Shown: in pieces, positions 37,012 through 45,661 of the stretch
Layout of the letters: each line of letters begins with the position of its first letter
Position numbering within the stretch: position 1 is the first letter of the stretch
Source of the DNA: Ruegeria sp. HKCCD8929
GTDB taxonomy: Bacteria > Pseudomonadota > Alphaproteobacteria > Rhodobacterales > Rhodobacteraceae
DNA length: 64,000 bases
Direction of reading: 5' to 3'
NCBI RefSeq assembly: GCF_013031405.1
Contig: NZ_WPZY01000001.1
Coordinates: 124,001 to 188,000, forward strand
The notes under the pieces: model-generated
What the model was told of the DNA's origin: nothing
Databases searched by the model: none
The model's input: the letters and a program-made list of their open reading frames with translations, nothing else
Program-made: the position numbers and the translations under genes

Positions 37012-37977
37012 ATGAGAGCGCTCAGGCCCTTATGCGCCGCGCTTGTGTTGCTGGCGGGTCCCGTGTGGGCCGAGGACCTGCCGACGATCCGGGCGGCGGT
37101 TCTCAAGATCGGCACAGTGAACTGGGAACTGGCCACGATCACCGAAAACGGTCTGGACGAAAAGCACGGGTTTGAACTCGATGTGCAGCCCTATGCCGAC
37201 AACGGCGCCACCCGCATCGCGGTTGAGGGCGGCGAGGCCGATATGGCCGTGGCCGACTGGATCTGGGTGGCGCGGCAGCGGGCGGCGGGCAAGGATTATG
37301 TCTTTATCCCCTATTCCAGGGCGGTTGGCGGTGTGGTGGTTCCCGAAGACAGCGCGGCGGGAACCCTGCGCGATCTGGCGGGCGGCAAGATCGGGATTGC
37401 AGGCGGGCCGCTGGACAAGTCCTGGCTGATCCTGCGGGCCTATGCGCAACAGCAATACGGCATCGACCTGAAGGCCGAGACCGAGCAGGTCTATGGCGCC
37501 CCGCCGCTGATCTTCAAATCGGCCTTGAGCGACGAATATGCGGGTGCCATCAACTTCTGGCATTTCCTGGCCAAGATGAAAGCTTCGGGCATGAAGGAAC
37601 TGATCTCGGTCGAAGAGGCGGGGCAGGCGCTGGGGCTGGATACCGATACACCGCTGCTGGGTTATTACTTCAAAGAGAGTTTTCTGAGCGAACACCCCGA
37701 TCTTGCGCAGGGCTTCTTTGAGGCCAGCCGCGAGGCGAAGGAGATGCTGGCAGGTTCGGATGCGGCGTGGGATGCGATCCGCCCCCGGATGAACGCCAAG
37801 ACGGACGCGCAGTTCGATCAGCTTAAGGCAGACTGGATCGCGGGCATCCCTGCGCGCGGTCCGGTGGATGCGGCGGCGGCGGACCGGATGCTGGCGCTGA
37901 TGGCAAAGCTGGGCGGCGCCGAGCTGGTGGGTGAGGCGACATCGGTGCCCGAGGGTCTCTTTGCGGATGTGAAGTAA
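37012..37977 (+). CDS. NitT/TauT-type ABC substrate-binding protein
   Basis: A 321-residue exported binding protein (signal LCAALVLLAGPVWA) from ATG 37012. The SsuA/NMT1-like fold is visible: LKIGTVNWELATITENGLDEKHGFELDVQPYADN, AVEGGEADMAVADWIWVARQRAAG, KIGIAGGPLDKSWLILRAYAQQ. Permease and ATPase follow immediately. The ligand is unknown; such systems carry nitrate, sulfonates, pyrimidines or aromatics. Position inside the PQQ cluster suggests a compound linked to methanol oxidation. Confidence 0.88.
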   Translation: MRALRPLCAALVLLAGPVWAEDLPTIRAAVLKIGTVNWELATITENGLDEKHGFELDVQPYADNGATRIAVEGGEADMAVADWIWVARQRAAGKDYVFIPYSRAVGGVVVPEDSAAGTLRDLAGGKIGIAGGPLDKSWLILRAYAQQQYGIDLKAETEQVYGAPPLIFKSALSDEYAGAINFWHFLAKMKASGMKELISVEEAGQALGLDTDTPLLGYYFKESFLSEHPDLAQGFFEASREAKEMLAGSDAAWDAIRPRMNAKTDAQFDQLKADWIAGIPARGPVDAAAADRMLALMAKLGGAELVGEATSVPEGLFADVK

Positions 37978-37983
37978 CCGCGG

Positions 37984-38733
37984 ATGCAGGATGCGCGCCT
38001 TACGCCGGTACTGTCGATCGCGGGGCTGATTTCGCTTTGGGTCGTGGCGGCGCTTCTGACGGATGACGCGCAGATCCTGCCGACGCCTTGGGCACTGGTG
38101 CCGCTCGCGGCGCAGGAACTGGCCTCGGGCGAGTTGCTGCGGCATCTTGGGGCGACGCTGTTTCGGGTGATCTGGGCCTTTGCGCTGGCGATGATGCTGG
38201 GCACGGCCATTGGTCTGGCCATGGGGCGGTCCGAGCGGTTGAACCGCTGGCTTGACCCGTGGCTGGTGATCTTTCTGAACCTGCCCGCGCTGGTGCTGAT
38301 CGTGCTGTGTTACCTGTGGATCGGGTTAACCGAGGCGGCCGCGATCATTGCGGTGACGCTCAACAAGGTGCCGAATGTGGCCGCCGTGGTGCGTGAGGGC
38401 GGGCGGGCGCTGGATCGTGATCTGGACGCCATGGCGCAGGTCTATCGCATGCCCTGGGCGACGCGGATGCGCCACGTGATCCTGCCGCAGCTTGCCCCCT
38501 TTATCGCCGGGGCCGCGCGGTCTGGCGTGGCGGTAATCTGGAAGATCGTGCTGGTGGTCGAGTTCCTTGGCCGGTCCTCGGGCATCGGATTTCAGATCCA
38601 CCTCTATTTCCAGCTGTTCGACGTGGCGCTGGTGCTGGTTTATGCGCTGTCCTTCATCTGCGTGATGTTGCTGGTGGAGTGGCTGATCCTGCAACCGTGG
38701 GAACGCCGCGCCAGCCGGTGGAGGACGGCATGA
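37984..38733 (+). CDS. NitT/TauT-type ABC permease
   Basis: A 249-residue integral membrane protein with about six helices (LSIAGLISLWVVAALL; IWAFALAMMLGTAIGLAMG; LVIFLNLPALVLIVLCYLWIG; VALVLVYALSFICVMLLVEW). The EAA-type loop is AMAQVYRMPWATRMRHVILPQLAPFIAG. It follows the binding protein after 6 bp and overlaps the ATPase by 4 bp. Forms the channel of the second ABC importer of the region. Confidence 0.9.
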   Translation: MQDARLTPVLSIAGLISLWVVAALLTDDAQILPTPWALVPLAAQELASGELLRHLGATLFRVIWAFALAMMLGTAIGLAMGRSERLNRWLDPWLVIFLNLPALVLIVLCYLWIGLTEAAAIIAVTLNKVPNVAAVVREGGRALDRDLDAMAQVYRMPWATRMRHVILPQLAPFIAGAARSGVAVIWKIVLVVEFLGRSSGIGFQIHLYFQLFDVALVLVYALSFICVMLLVEWLILQPWERRASRWRTA

Positions 38734-39326
38734 TCCGGGTGGATATACGCGCCAAGCGCTTTGGCGAGGCGCCGGTGCTGGGGCCTGTGGGATTCGAGAT
38801 TGCCAAGGGAGAGACCGTTGCCCTGATCGGACCCTCCGGGGTGGGCAAGACCACGCTGCTGCGCATTGTTGCCGGGATCGACACGGATTTCGACGGTGCG
38901 GTCGAGCGGCCCGAGGCGCTGGCCTTTGTGTTTCAGGAACCCACGCTGTTGCTGTGGCGCAGTGCGCTCGACAACCTGCTGCTGGTGCATCCCGGCTTGA
39001 GCCGGGCGCAGGCGGTGGCCGCCCTCGACAGTACCGGGCTGGCGGGGAAAGAGGCGCTGTTTCCCGGTCAGCTCAGCCTCGGCCAGCAGCGCCGGCTGGC
39101 GCTGGCGCGGGCAGTGGCCGGGCAGCCCGAGCTGCTGATCATGGATGAGCCGTTCGTGTCGCTGGATGCAGAGACTGCCGAGACCATGCTGGCGCTGACC
39201 GAGACGCTGATTGCCCGGCACCAGCCCGCCACGCTGTTCGTGACCCATTCCCGGGCCGAGGCCGAGCGTCTGGGGGACCGTATCCTGAGCCTGCGCGCCG
39301 GGCCGGAGGGGGCAACGCTGGACTAG
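38730..39326 (+). CDS. NitT/TauT-type ABC ATPase
   Basis: A 198-residue ATPase from ATG 38730 (ATGA overlap). Walker A GPSGVGKTT, Q-loop FVFQEPTLL, signature LSLGQQRRLALARA, Walker B LLIMDEPFVSLD, and switch His in FVTHS. Shorter than usual (about 240-260), with a minimal C-terminus. It drives import with the preceding permease. Convergent with pqqE, with only 4 bp between stops. Confidence 0.92.
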   Translation: MIRVDIRAKRFGEAPVLGPVGFEIAKGETVALIGPSGVGKTTLLRIVAGIDTDFDGAVERPEALAFVFQEPTLLLWRSALDNLLLVHPGLSRAQAVAALDSTGLAGKEALFPGQLSLGQQRRLALARAVAGQPELLIMDEPFVSLDAETAETMLALTETLIARHQPATLFVTHSRAEAERLGDRILSLRAGPEGATLD

Positions 39327-39330
39327 TGCC

Positions 39331-40440
39331 TTATTCCGCGGGCTCCTTGGCGGTGCCGGGAGACATGCGATGCACAAGCGGGGCGTCCACCTGGGCGGCA
39401 TGTTCGTTCGCCCGTGCCTGCAGCGCGCCGTGGTGAGGTGATTTGCTGCAGACCGGATCGGTCGCACCGGCATCGCCGAGGATCGCCATGGCCTGACAGC
39501 GGCAGCCGCCGAAATCCACCGTCTTGCGCTCGCAACTGCGGCAGGGTTCGGCCATCCAGCCGGTGCCGCGATAGGCGTTGAAGGCGGTGCTGTGGTACCA
39601 GATGTCGGCGAGCGGCTTGTCCTGTACCCGCTCGAAACTCAGATGCGGGATGGATTGCGCGGCGTGGCAGGGCAGGACCAGCCCGTCGGGTGCCACGTTG
39701 AGCCCGCTTGTCCCCCAGCCGCCCATGCAGCGCTTGGGGTAATCCTCATGGTAGTCGGCGGGCACATAGTCAATCACCAGCGTGCCCTTCAGCGTCTTGC
39801 GCGCCTCAGTCACGATGCGCGTGGCCTCCTGCGCCTGTTCCCGGGTTGGCATCAGCGCGTCGCGGTTTTTCAAGGCCCAGCCGTGGAACTGCACCGTCGC
39901 CACCTCGATCCGCCGCGCGCCCATGTCCTGTGCCATCTCCAGCGCGCGGGGCAGCTGGTGCATGTTGCGCCGGTGCAGCACGGCGTTGAGCGTCAGCGGA
40001 AACCCGATGTCGCCAATCCATTCGGCCACCTGCATCTTGCGTTTGTAGCCGCCGCGATAGCCGCCGATTTCATCCGCCATCTCGGGCGTGGTGCCTTGCA
40101 GTGACAGTTGGACGTGATCGAGGCCGGCCTCATCAAGCTCGCGCAGACGGCGCTCGGTCAGGCCGATGCCCGAGGTGATGAGGTTGGTATAAAGCCCGGC
40201 GCGCCGCGCGGCCCGAACCAATTGCACCAGATCTCGGCGTGAGGCGGGCTCACCCCCGGAAATATGCAGTTGTAGCACACCCAAAGCCGCCGCCTCGCGA
40301 AAGATGCGGGCCCATGTGTCGGTGTCCATCTCGGCCTCTTGCCGCGCCATCTCGATGGGGTTCGAGCAATAGGGACATGACAGCGGGCAGCGGTGGGTCA
40401 GCTCCGCCAGCATGGCGATGGGGGGCGGGACGGTTGTCAT
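39331..40440 (-). CDS. pqqE: PqqE, PQQ-forming radical SAM enzyme
   Basis: A 369-residue radical SAM enzyme that joins Glu and Tyr of the PqqA peptide. The radical SAM cluster is RCPLSCPYCSNP near residues 17-28; SPASM-domain cysteines are in KRCMGGWG, VLPCHAA, EPCRSCERKTVDFGGCRCQA and DPVCSKS. It overlaps pqqD by 4 bp and is the last gene of pqqABCDE. PqqE works together with PqqD as peptide chaperone. Confidence 0.97.
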   Translation of the reverse strand: MTTVPPPIAMLAELTHRCPLSCPYCSNPIEMARQEAEMDTDTWARIFREAAALGVLQLHISGGEPASRRDLVQLVRAARRAGLYTNLITSGIGLTERRLRELDEAGLDHVQLSLQGTTPEMADEIGGYRGGYKRKMQVAEWIGDIGFPLTLNAVLHRRNMHQLPRALEMAQDMGARRIEVATVQFHGWALKNRDALMPTREQAQEATRIVTEARKTLKGTLVIDYVPADYHEDYPKRCMGGWGTSGLNVAPDGLVLPCHAAQSIPHLSFERVQDKPLADIWYHSTAFNAYRGTGWMAEPCRSCERKTVDFGGCRCQAMAILGDAGATDPVCSKSPHHGALQARANEHAAQVDAPLVHRMSPGTAKEPAE

Positions 40441-40712
40441 GAGGTCACATCCAGAAACCGCCGGTCGCGCAGCGCGTCCAGAAAGCCCGCGCTGTCCTCG
40501 GCGATCTGGTCGGCGGGGGCGTTGTATTTTTCGGACAAGGCGGTGGTGATCTGGCCAAAGCTGCGCGTGCCGTCCACCTCGTTCAGGATGGCGTGGCCGA
40601 TGGCGTCGAGCGTCACCGCGCGCTCAGGCGCGAGCAGAACCCATTTGTCGCGCACCTTGTCAAAGTGCAGCCGGACGCCGCGGGGCAGGGCGGGGATGTC
40701 CTCGGGCAGCAT
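40437..40712 (-). CDS. pqqD: PqqD, PqqA peptide chaperone
   Basis: A 91-residue protein from ATG 40712, overlapping pqqC by one base (TGATG) and pqqE by four. FDKVRDKWVLLAPERAVTLDAIGHAILNEVDGTRSFGQI is the typical PqqD winged-helix peptide-binding (RRE) domain. It presents PqqA to PqqE. Longer open frames upstream are only read-through of another frame of pqqC. Confidence 0.95.
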   Translation of the reverse strand: MLPEDIPALPRGVRLHFDKVRDKWVLLAPERAVTLDAIGHAILNEVDGTRSFGQITTALSEKYNAPADQIAEDSAGFLDALRDRRFLDVTS

Positions 40713-41461
40713 CACGAGGCCCTCTGGAGCAGCAGGCCGGTGCCCGGAACCCAGGCGCCCGGCGGAATGCGGGCCGGTTCGACATAGGCACACCAGAGCG
40801 CATCGAGCTGGGACCAAAGCACGTCGGTCTTGAAGATCAGCGCATCCGCCGCCGCGTCCTGTTTTTCGGCGGTATCGGAGTGATCCAGCACCCAGGCCAG
40901 CCCAAAGGCCACATCCTTGGGCGCCTCTTTCAACCGGTTGCGGAAATAGGAGAGCGAGGCGTCGTCGGCGAAGTCGTAGTGTTTCAGCAGACCTTCGATG
41001 CGACTGGCGTGGATCTTGGGCGCAAACAGCTCGGTCAGCGATGCGGCAACGGCCTCGAGCAGGGTCTTTTCGCGGACAAAACGCACATAGGCGTCCACCG
41101 CGAACTTGGTGGCGGGCAACACGCCCTTGCACGAGGCGACGTAGTCGGGATCGAGCCCTACCGCCTCGGCCAGCCGCAGCCAGCGCCGGATGCCGCCTTC
41201 GTTCTGGTCGGTGCCGTCGTGATCCTCGATGCGCGAACGCCAGATGCGGCGCATGTCGGGGTCTTCGACGCGGGACATGAAGGCCGCGTCCTTCATCGGG
41301 ATCGAGTGCTGGTAGTAGTAGCGGTTGATCACCCAGGCGCGGACCTGATCGGGGGTGCAGCCGCCGCCATGCAGCAGGTCGTGGAACGGGTGCAGGTCGT
41401 GATAGCGCTCGGCCCCGATCTGGCGCAGGCGGGCTTCGAATTCATCGCGGGTTTGGGTCAT
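40712..41461 (-). CDS. pqqC: PqqC, pyrroloquinoline-quinone synthase
   Basis: A 249-residue cofactor-less oxidase that carries out the last ring closure and oxidation. Motifs: RYHDLHPFHDLLHGGGCTPDQVRAWVINRYYYQHSIPMKDA and DHDGTDQNEGGIRRWLRLAEAVGL. Start ATG 41461 (MTQTRDEFEARLR) overlaps pqqB by 4 bp. Length and sequence are standard. Confidence 0.97.
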   Translation of the reverse strand: MTQTRDEFEARLRQIGAERYHDLHPFHDLLHGGGCTPDQVRAWVINRYYYQHSIPMKDAAFMSRVEDPDMRRIWRSRIEDHDGTDQNEGGIRRWLRLAEAVGLDPDYVASCKGVLPATKFAVDAYVRFVREKTLLEAVAASLTELFAPKIHASRIEGLLKHYDFADDASLSYFRNRLKEAPKDVAFGLAWVLDHSDTAEKQDAAADALIFKTDVLWSQLDALWCAYVEPARIPPGAWVPGTGLLLQRAS

Positions 41462-42354
41462 AGCGTGATCTCCATTCCATCCTGACCGATGATCCATCCG
41501 GCGGTTTCGGCCTCGGCCCGTTCGGCAGAGTCCGGGCGCAGCACCGGGTTGGTGTTGTTCATGTGCACAAAGACCTTGCGGGCGATATTCAGCTCCGCGA
41601 AGGCGGCGATGGTGCCATCCGGGCCGCTGATCGACATATGCCCCATGCGCTTGCCGGTTTTCTGGCCCAGCCCTGCGCGCAGCATTTCGTCGTCCGCCCA
41701 GAGGGTGCCGTCAAAAAACAGCAGATCGGCCCCGTCGAGGCGGCTGCGCAGGTCATCGTTCAGGGTCGCGCAGCCGGGGATGTAGAACGTGTTTTGGGTG
41801 CCGGTTTGCAGGGCCACGCCGACCGTCTGGTCGCCGATCAGATTGGTCTGCACCTCTTCGCCCTCGAGATAGAGCGGGACCTTGCCGGGCACCGCAAACA
41901 GCGTTGCGGTGAGGCCGGGAACAAGTTCGAAGGGGGTGTCGAGCGCGATGACGGTCCGGGTCACGACCGAGGCGTTCAGGGCATCGAAGACCGGGTTCTG
42001 CGCCAGAACATCGTGGATGGCTTGTGTTGCAAACAGGGTGAACGGCTGCATCTCGCGCAGCGTGAGCAGGCCGGCCACGTGGTCGATGTCGCCATTGGTA
42101 AGCAGAACGGAAGCCAAGGGAAGCTGCCGCAGGCCGGTCGGGTATAGGGACCGGGCACGCGACAGCTGGATGCGGATGTCCGGCGATGCGTTCAGCACAG
42201 CCCAACTGTCACCGTCTGCCGAGACGGCCAGAGAGGATTGAGTCTGAGAAGCGATCTTGCCGGAGCGCGCGAGTGAGCAATTAAGGCATCCGCAATTCCA
42301 TTGGGGTAATCCGCCTCCGGCAGCGGCCCCGAGGATATGCGCGCGGAAGGTCAT
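41458..42354 (-). CDS. pqqB: PqqB, metallo-beta-lactamase-fold hydroxylase of PQQ synthesis
   Basis: A 298-residue protein from ATG 42354. GAAAGGGLPQWNCGCLNCSLAR near the start and LTNGDIDHVAGLLTLRE are characteristic of PqqB; it hydroxylates the Glu-Tyr product during PQQ formation. It begins 23 bp after the pqqA stop and overlaps pqqC by 4 bp. Confidence 0.97.
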   Translation of the reverse strand: MTFRAHILGAAAGGGLPQWNCGCLNCSLARSGKIASQTQSSLAVSADGDSWAVLNASPDIRIQLSRARSLYPTGLRQLPLASVLLTNGDIDHVAGLLTLREMQPFTLFATQAIHDVLAQNPVFDALNASVVTRTVIALDTPFELVPGLTATLFAVPGKVPLYLEGEEVQTNLIGDQTVGVALQTGTQNTFYIPGCATLNDDLRSRLDGADLLFFDGTLWADDEMLRAGLGQKTGKRMGHMSISGPDGTIAAFAELNIARKVFVHMNNTNPVLRPDSAERAEAETAGWIIGQDGMEITL

Positions 42355-42377
42355 GGGAGTTCCGCACGCATTGTCTT

Positions 42378-42476
42378 TCAGAACAGAACTTCGCGATCGT
42401 CCTCGTGTTCGGGTCCGTACATATTGATTTCCATTCCGCACTCGATTTCGCGGATCACGGGCTTTGACCAGGCCAT
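42378..42476 (-). CDS. pqqA: PqqA, precursor peptide of PQQ
   Basis: A 32-residue peptide beginning MAWSKPVIREIECGMEINMY and ending with GPEHEDDREVLF. The Glu16-x3-Tyr20 pair is the pair joined to form PQQ. GGAGGAAACGCAG precedes the ATG, so translation should be strong. It is the first gene of the pqq operon and lies 102 bp downstream of the response-regulator stop. The long acidic tail is a little longer than in many PqqA peptides. Confidence 0.95.
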   Translation of the reverse strand: MAWSKPVIREIECGMEINMYGPEHEDDREVLF

Positions 42477-42539
42477 CTGCGTTTCCTCCACTGATTTGAA
42501 ACCTGCATCCAAGGTGGCAGGAAACCGGATTTCAGGCGA

Positions 42540-42556
42540 ATCTTAATTTATAAGAA
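42540..42556. promoter_or_regulatory. Motif shared with the 33955 palindrome, upstream of pqqA
   Basis: On the minus strand this reads TTCTTATAAATTAAGAT, matching 15 of 17 positions of the palindrome between the divergent genes at 33.9 kb. It lies 64 bp before the pqqA start, where a promoter is expected; TTATAA could also serve as a -10 element, which would make the resemblance partly trivial. Confidence 0.45.
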
Positions 42557-42578
42557 CGGCTTAGACTTTGGTCTACAT

Positions 42579-43262
42579 TCACGGCTCTTCGGGCAGCGGC
42601 GTGAGGCCTTGCAGGCAGAAGCCCTGGTTGCGCAAGGTCTTGATCTCGAACCCAAAGTCGGCCTCGGAGAGCTTTTTCCGCAGATATCCGATGTACACAT
42701 CGACCACGTTTTCGTTACTGGAGCCCTCGGCCGACCAGAGCGTGTCGAATATGTCCCCGCGCGGCATCGGCTGACCGGCGTTTTGGGCCAGAAGCTCAAG
42801 CAGGGCGTATTCGCGTTCGGTCAGGGTGATCTCGGCCTGCGTGGTGCTGAGCGTCCGGGTGGCGGGGGCAAGCCGGGCGGGTTCGGGGCGGTGCGTGTGC
42901 GCGCGGTGCTCCTGAACGCGCAGGCGGGCGACCAGCTCCTCGAAGCTGAAGGGTTTGACCACATAGTCGTCGGCACCCGCTTCGAGCCCGGCGGCGCGGT
43001 GTTCGACATCGGAGAGCGCCGAGAGCATCAGGATCGGCAGGGCAACGCCGCTGTCGCGCGCCTTTCTGACCAGATCGATGCCACTGTCGGCGCCCAGCAT
43101 CACGTCGACGATGGCTCCGGAAAACGCCTCGCTCTGTAGCCGGGTCAGCGCCCGGTCGGCGCGGTTCTCGGCCTGAGCCTCGTAGCCGTGCAGGCAGAGG
43201 CCGCGGATAAGGGCCGAGGTGATCTCGGGGTCGTCGTCCACGATGAGAAGCCGGGTTGCCAT
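42579..43262 (-). CDS. OmpR-family response regulator beside pqq genes
   Basis: A 227-residue regulator. Receiver domain with LIVDDDPEIT, phospho-acceptor Asp53 (AIVDVMLGADSG), and winged helix with ITLTEREYALLELLAQNAGQPMPRGDIFDTLW and VVDVYIGYLRKKLSEADFGFEIKTLRNQGFCL. Follows the sensor kinase gene after 9 bp. Lying just upstream of pqqA on the same strand, it may control pqq expression and could bind the motif at 42540-42556; this is inference. Confidence 0.93.
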   Translation of the reverse strand: MATRLLIVDDDPEITSALIRGLCLHGYEAQAENRADRALTRLQSEAFSGAIVDVMLGADSGIDLVRKARDSGVALPILMLSALSDVEHRAAGLEAGADDYVVKPFSFEELVARLRVQEHRAHTHRPEPARLAPATRTLSTTQAEITLTEREYALLELLAQNAGQPMPRGDIFDTLWSAEGSSNENVVDVYIGYLRKKLSEADFGFEIKTLRNQGFCLQGLTPLPEEP

Positions 43263-43271
43263 GGGATCAGT

Positions 43272-44867
43272 CTACGTCTCCGCAAGGGGCAAGCGAAGGG
43301 CGACCTTTGTCCCGGGCGCATCGCCCAGCGTCTCGGCACGGGGCAGGGGGCTGGTCAGGGCGATCTGACCGTCCTGTGTTTCGACCACCCAACGGGCCAG
43401 TGCCAGTCCGACGCCGAAGCCTTGTGCGTTCCCGGTGCCGCCCTGCACGAAACGTTCGAAGATCTGCGCCTGATCCGCTGCGGGAATGCCGGGGCCGTTG
43501 TCGGTGACGGATATTTCGACCATGCCGTCCACTGGCTGCGCATTGAGCGAGACCAGCTTGCCGTCGCGGGCATGGCGGATGGTGTTGCGGATGAGGCTGA
43601 CCAGCACCTGCCGGATCCAGTTCGGGTCGCAGAACAGGTTGACCTCGGGCAGGTCGGGGGTGGTCAGGGTCAATCCGGCATTGTCCAACTCGGCCTGAAT
43701 CTCCTCGGTGACGGCGGCGATCAGATCGGCCAGAGGCACGGTTTGCGGCTCCAGCGCCAGTTGGCCACTGTCTGATCGTGCCACGCGCAGCAGGTCGTCG
43801 ATGCGGCGGTTCAGCCGAGCGGCGCGGGATTCGATGGTGGTGAACGCCTCTTGTTCGTTGCCGAGGCCTTGACGGCCGATCTGCGCCTCCATCAGGATGA
43901 CCGTCAACGGCGTGCGCAGTTCGTGGCTGATATCGGCAAAGAAACGGCGGCGGTTTTCGTCGATTTCGGCCAGCGAGGCATTGGCGGCGCGGAGTTCCTC
44001 GGTGCGCTGCGCAATGGTGTCGTTGAGTCGCGCCCATTCGGCCTGCAACTCGTCCTGCCGGGCCAGAAGGGCGGCGGCCATGCGGTTGGTTTCACTATAG
44101 AGCTGCCCGATCTCGTCATTGCGGGTTGCGGGCAGGGCGACGGCAAAATCCTCCTGCCCGATCTGGTGGGCCGCGTCGCGCAGCCGGTCGAGGCGCCGGA
44201 ATTGTGGGCGGATCAGGCTGAAATAGAACCACCCGGCTATCGGGATCGTCAGCACTGCGATCACCAGAGCCGTGACAGCCAGGCGCCGCCGCAGGTTCTC
44301 GATCCCCGACAGGATGTCGTTGCGAAACAGCACTTCGGTGTTGACCGCCTGACTGAGCAGCGGATCGAAGCTGGAGGCAAAGGTGTCGATATGCGCCCTG
44401 AGCCGCGCCTTGTCGTCGGTATCGGTCCGCAGCCCGCGCAGGGTGTTGTCCAGCATCGCCTCCATCCGCGCCAGCCCCAGCGATTGGGTGCCATAGCGGG
44501 ATTGTTCGTCCAGTCCCAGCGCGCCTGCGGCGGCCACCGCGTCCTCGACATCGGCGCGCAACTGACCGAAGGTCCGGCGCAACTGATCAGAGACGGGTGC
44601 CAGCCGGTCGGCGCGGATCTCGGGTGGCTGGCCGGTCTGGACTGCCTCGGTCGCCACCACCAGAAAGGTGGCGGCCTGGGTCGACAGCGTGGCGTAGCGC
44701 GCCATGCGCGCGTCGGACGCCAAAGCGGTTTCAAGCCTGTCAGCGACTGCCTGCATGCCGAGATAGAGGATCGCCGCCGTCAGCAATGTGCCCGCCCCGA
44801 GGATCGCCGCCCCGAACCCAAGACGGGTCTTGAGGGACAGTGCGGATTTTGGCTCGGGCCCCGGCAT
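43272..44867 (-). CDS. Membrane sensor histidine kinase beside pqq genes
   Basis: A 531-residue kinase from ATG 44867. Two membrane helices (about 18-38 and 198-217) bracket a periplasmic, predicted all-helical sensor of about 160 residues. HAMP (about 220-270) and a coiled coil follow. Phosphoacceptor His315 in FADISHELRTPLT; ATPase boxes SLIRNTIRHA, DNGPGIP and GFGVGLALARW. It is cotranscribed with the PQQ-type ABC permease and ATPase, so its signal could be linked to alcohol or lanthanide availability. No ligand site is recognisable. Confidence 0.93.
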   Translation of the reverse strand: MPGPEPKSALSLKTRLGFGAAILGAGTLLTAAILYLGMQAVADRLETALASDARMARYATLSTQAATFLVVATEAVQTGQPPEIRADRLAPVSDQLRRTFGQLRADVEDAVAAAGALGLDEQSRYGTQSLGLARMEAMLDNTLRGLRTDTDDKARLRAHIDTFASSFDPLLSQAVNTEVLFRNDILSGIENLRRRLAVTALVIAVLTIPIAGWFYFSLIRPQFRRLDRLRDAAHQIGQEDFAVALPATRNDEIGQLYSETNRMAAALLARQDELQAEWARLNDTIAQRTEELRAANASLAEIDENRRRFFADISHELRTPLTVILMEAQIGRQGLGNEQEAFTTIESRAARLNRRIDDLLRVARSDSGQLALEPQTVPLADLIAAVTEEIQAELDNAGLTLTTPDLPEVNLFCDPNWIRQVLVSLIRNTIRHARDGKLVSLNAQPVDGMVEISVTDNGPGIPAADQAQIFERFVQGGTGNAQGFGVGLALARWVVETQDGQIALTSPLPRAETLGDAPGTKVALRLPLAET

Positions 44868-44869
44868 GG

Positions 44870-45661
44870 TCAGGCTTTCCGTTTCATCAGCCCGCGCGCA
44901 GGGTCGTAGCCCCAGACCGCGATGGCGCCCAGAATGAGGGTGCTGAAAATGACCCAGAGCAGCGCGATCCAGTTGATCTGCAGATAGAGCAGGAACCGGA
45001 TCAACTCGACCGCGTGGGTAAAGGGATTCAGGGCGCAGATGTCGCGCAAAAGTGGCGAGCTTTCGGCCATTCTCCACAGCGGATAGAGCGCGGAGGAGAG
45101 GAAGAACATTGGGAAGATGACGAAGTTCATCACGCCGGCGAAGTTTTCGAGCTGGCGGATGAAGCTCGACAGCACCAGTCCCAACGCGCCCAGCATCAGA
45201 CCGCCCAGAACCAGCCCGGGCAGCACCGCAACATAGCCAAGCGGCGGCATGGTGATGCCAAAGAGGGCGGCGATGGCGAGGAAGGTATAGACCTGTAGGA
45301 TCGAGATCGCGGTTGAGCCCAGCAGGCGGCAGAACAGCAGCCACCAGCGGGGGAAGGGGCTGGTCAGGAGCAGGCGCATTGAGCCCATCTCGCGGTCATA
45401 AACAAGGCTCAGCGAGCTTTGCATGCCGTTGAACAGCAGCACCATCGCGCAGAGGCCGGGGACGATATAGGTCTCGTAGGTGATGTAGGTCTGGTAGGGC
45501 GGGATGATCGACAGGCCGAGCGCGGCGCGGAACCCTGCGGCAAAGACCAGCAGCCAGACCAGAGGCCGCACCAGTGCCGCCAGGAAACGTTCGCGCTGGT
45601 GGATGAAGCGCAGGAATTCGCGCCCGACGATGGCCCGGCAAACACCCCAGAAACCGCTCAT
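44870..45661 (-). CDS. PQQ-associated ABC-2 type permease (PedC-like)
   Basis: A 263-residue membrane protein of the ABC-2 class with about six helices (LVWLLVFAAGFRAALG; IVPGLCAMVLLFNGMQSSLSL; LQVYTFLAIAALFGITM; NFVIFPMFFLSSALYPLWRM; IALLWVIFSTLILGAIAVWG). MGSMRLLLTSPFPRWWLLFCRL is the typical cytoplasmic loop. It overlaps the ATPase gene by 4 bp. It fits the permease of the PQQ-alcohol dehydrogenase ABC system, related to PedC and LutF, for which lanthanide transport has been proposed. Confidence 0.9.
   Translation of the reverse strand: MSGFWGVCRAIVGREFLRFIHQRERFLAALVRPLVWLLVFAAGFRAALGLSIIPPYQTYITYETYIVPGLCAMVLLFNGMQSSLSLVYDREMGSMRLLLTSPFPRWWLLFCRLLGSTAISILQVYTFLAIAALFGITMPPLGYVAVLPGLVLGGLMLGALGLVLSSFIRQLENFAGVMNFVIFPMFFLSSALYPLWRMAESSPLLRDICALNPFTHAVELIRFLLYLQINWIALLWVIFSTLILGAIAVWGYDPARGLMKRKA

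Noticed and set aside
40713..41132. Upstream extension of pqqD
   Set aside because: The extra codons overlap pqqC in another frame; PqqD proteins are about 90 residues and ATG 40712 fits.
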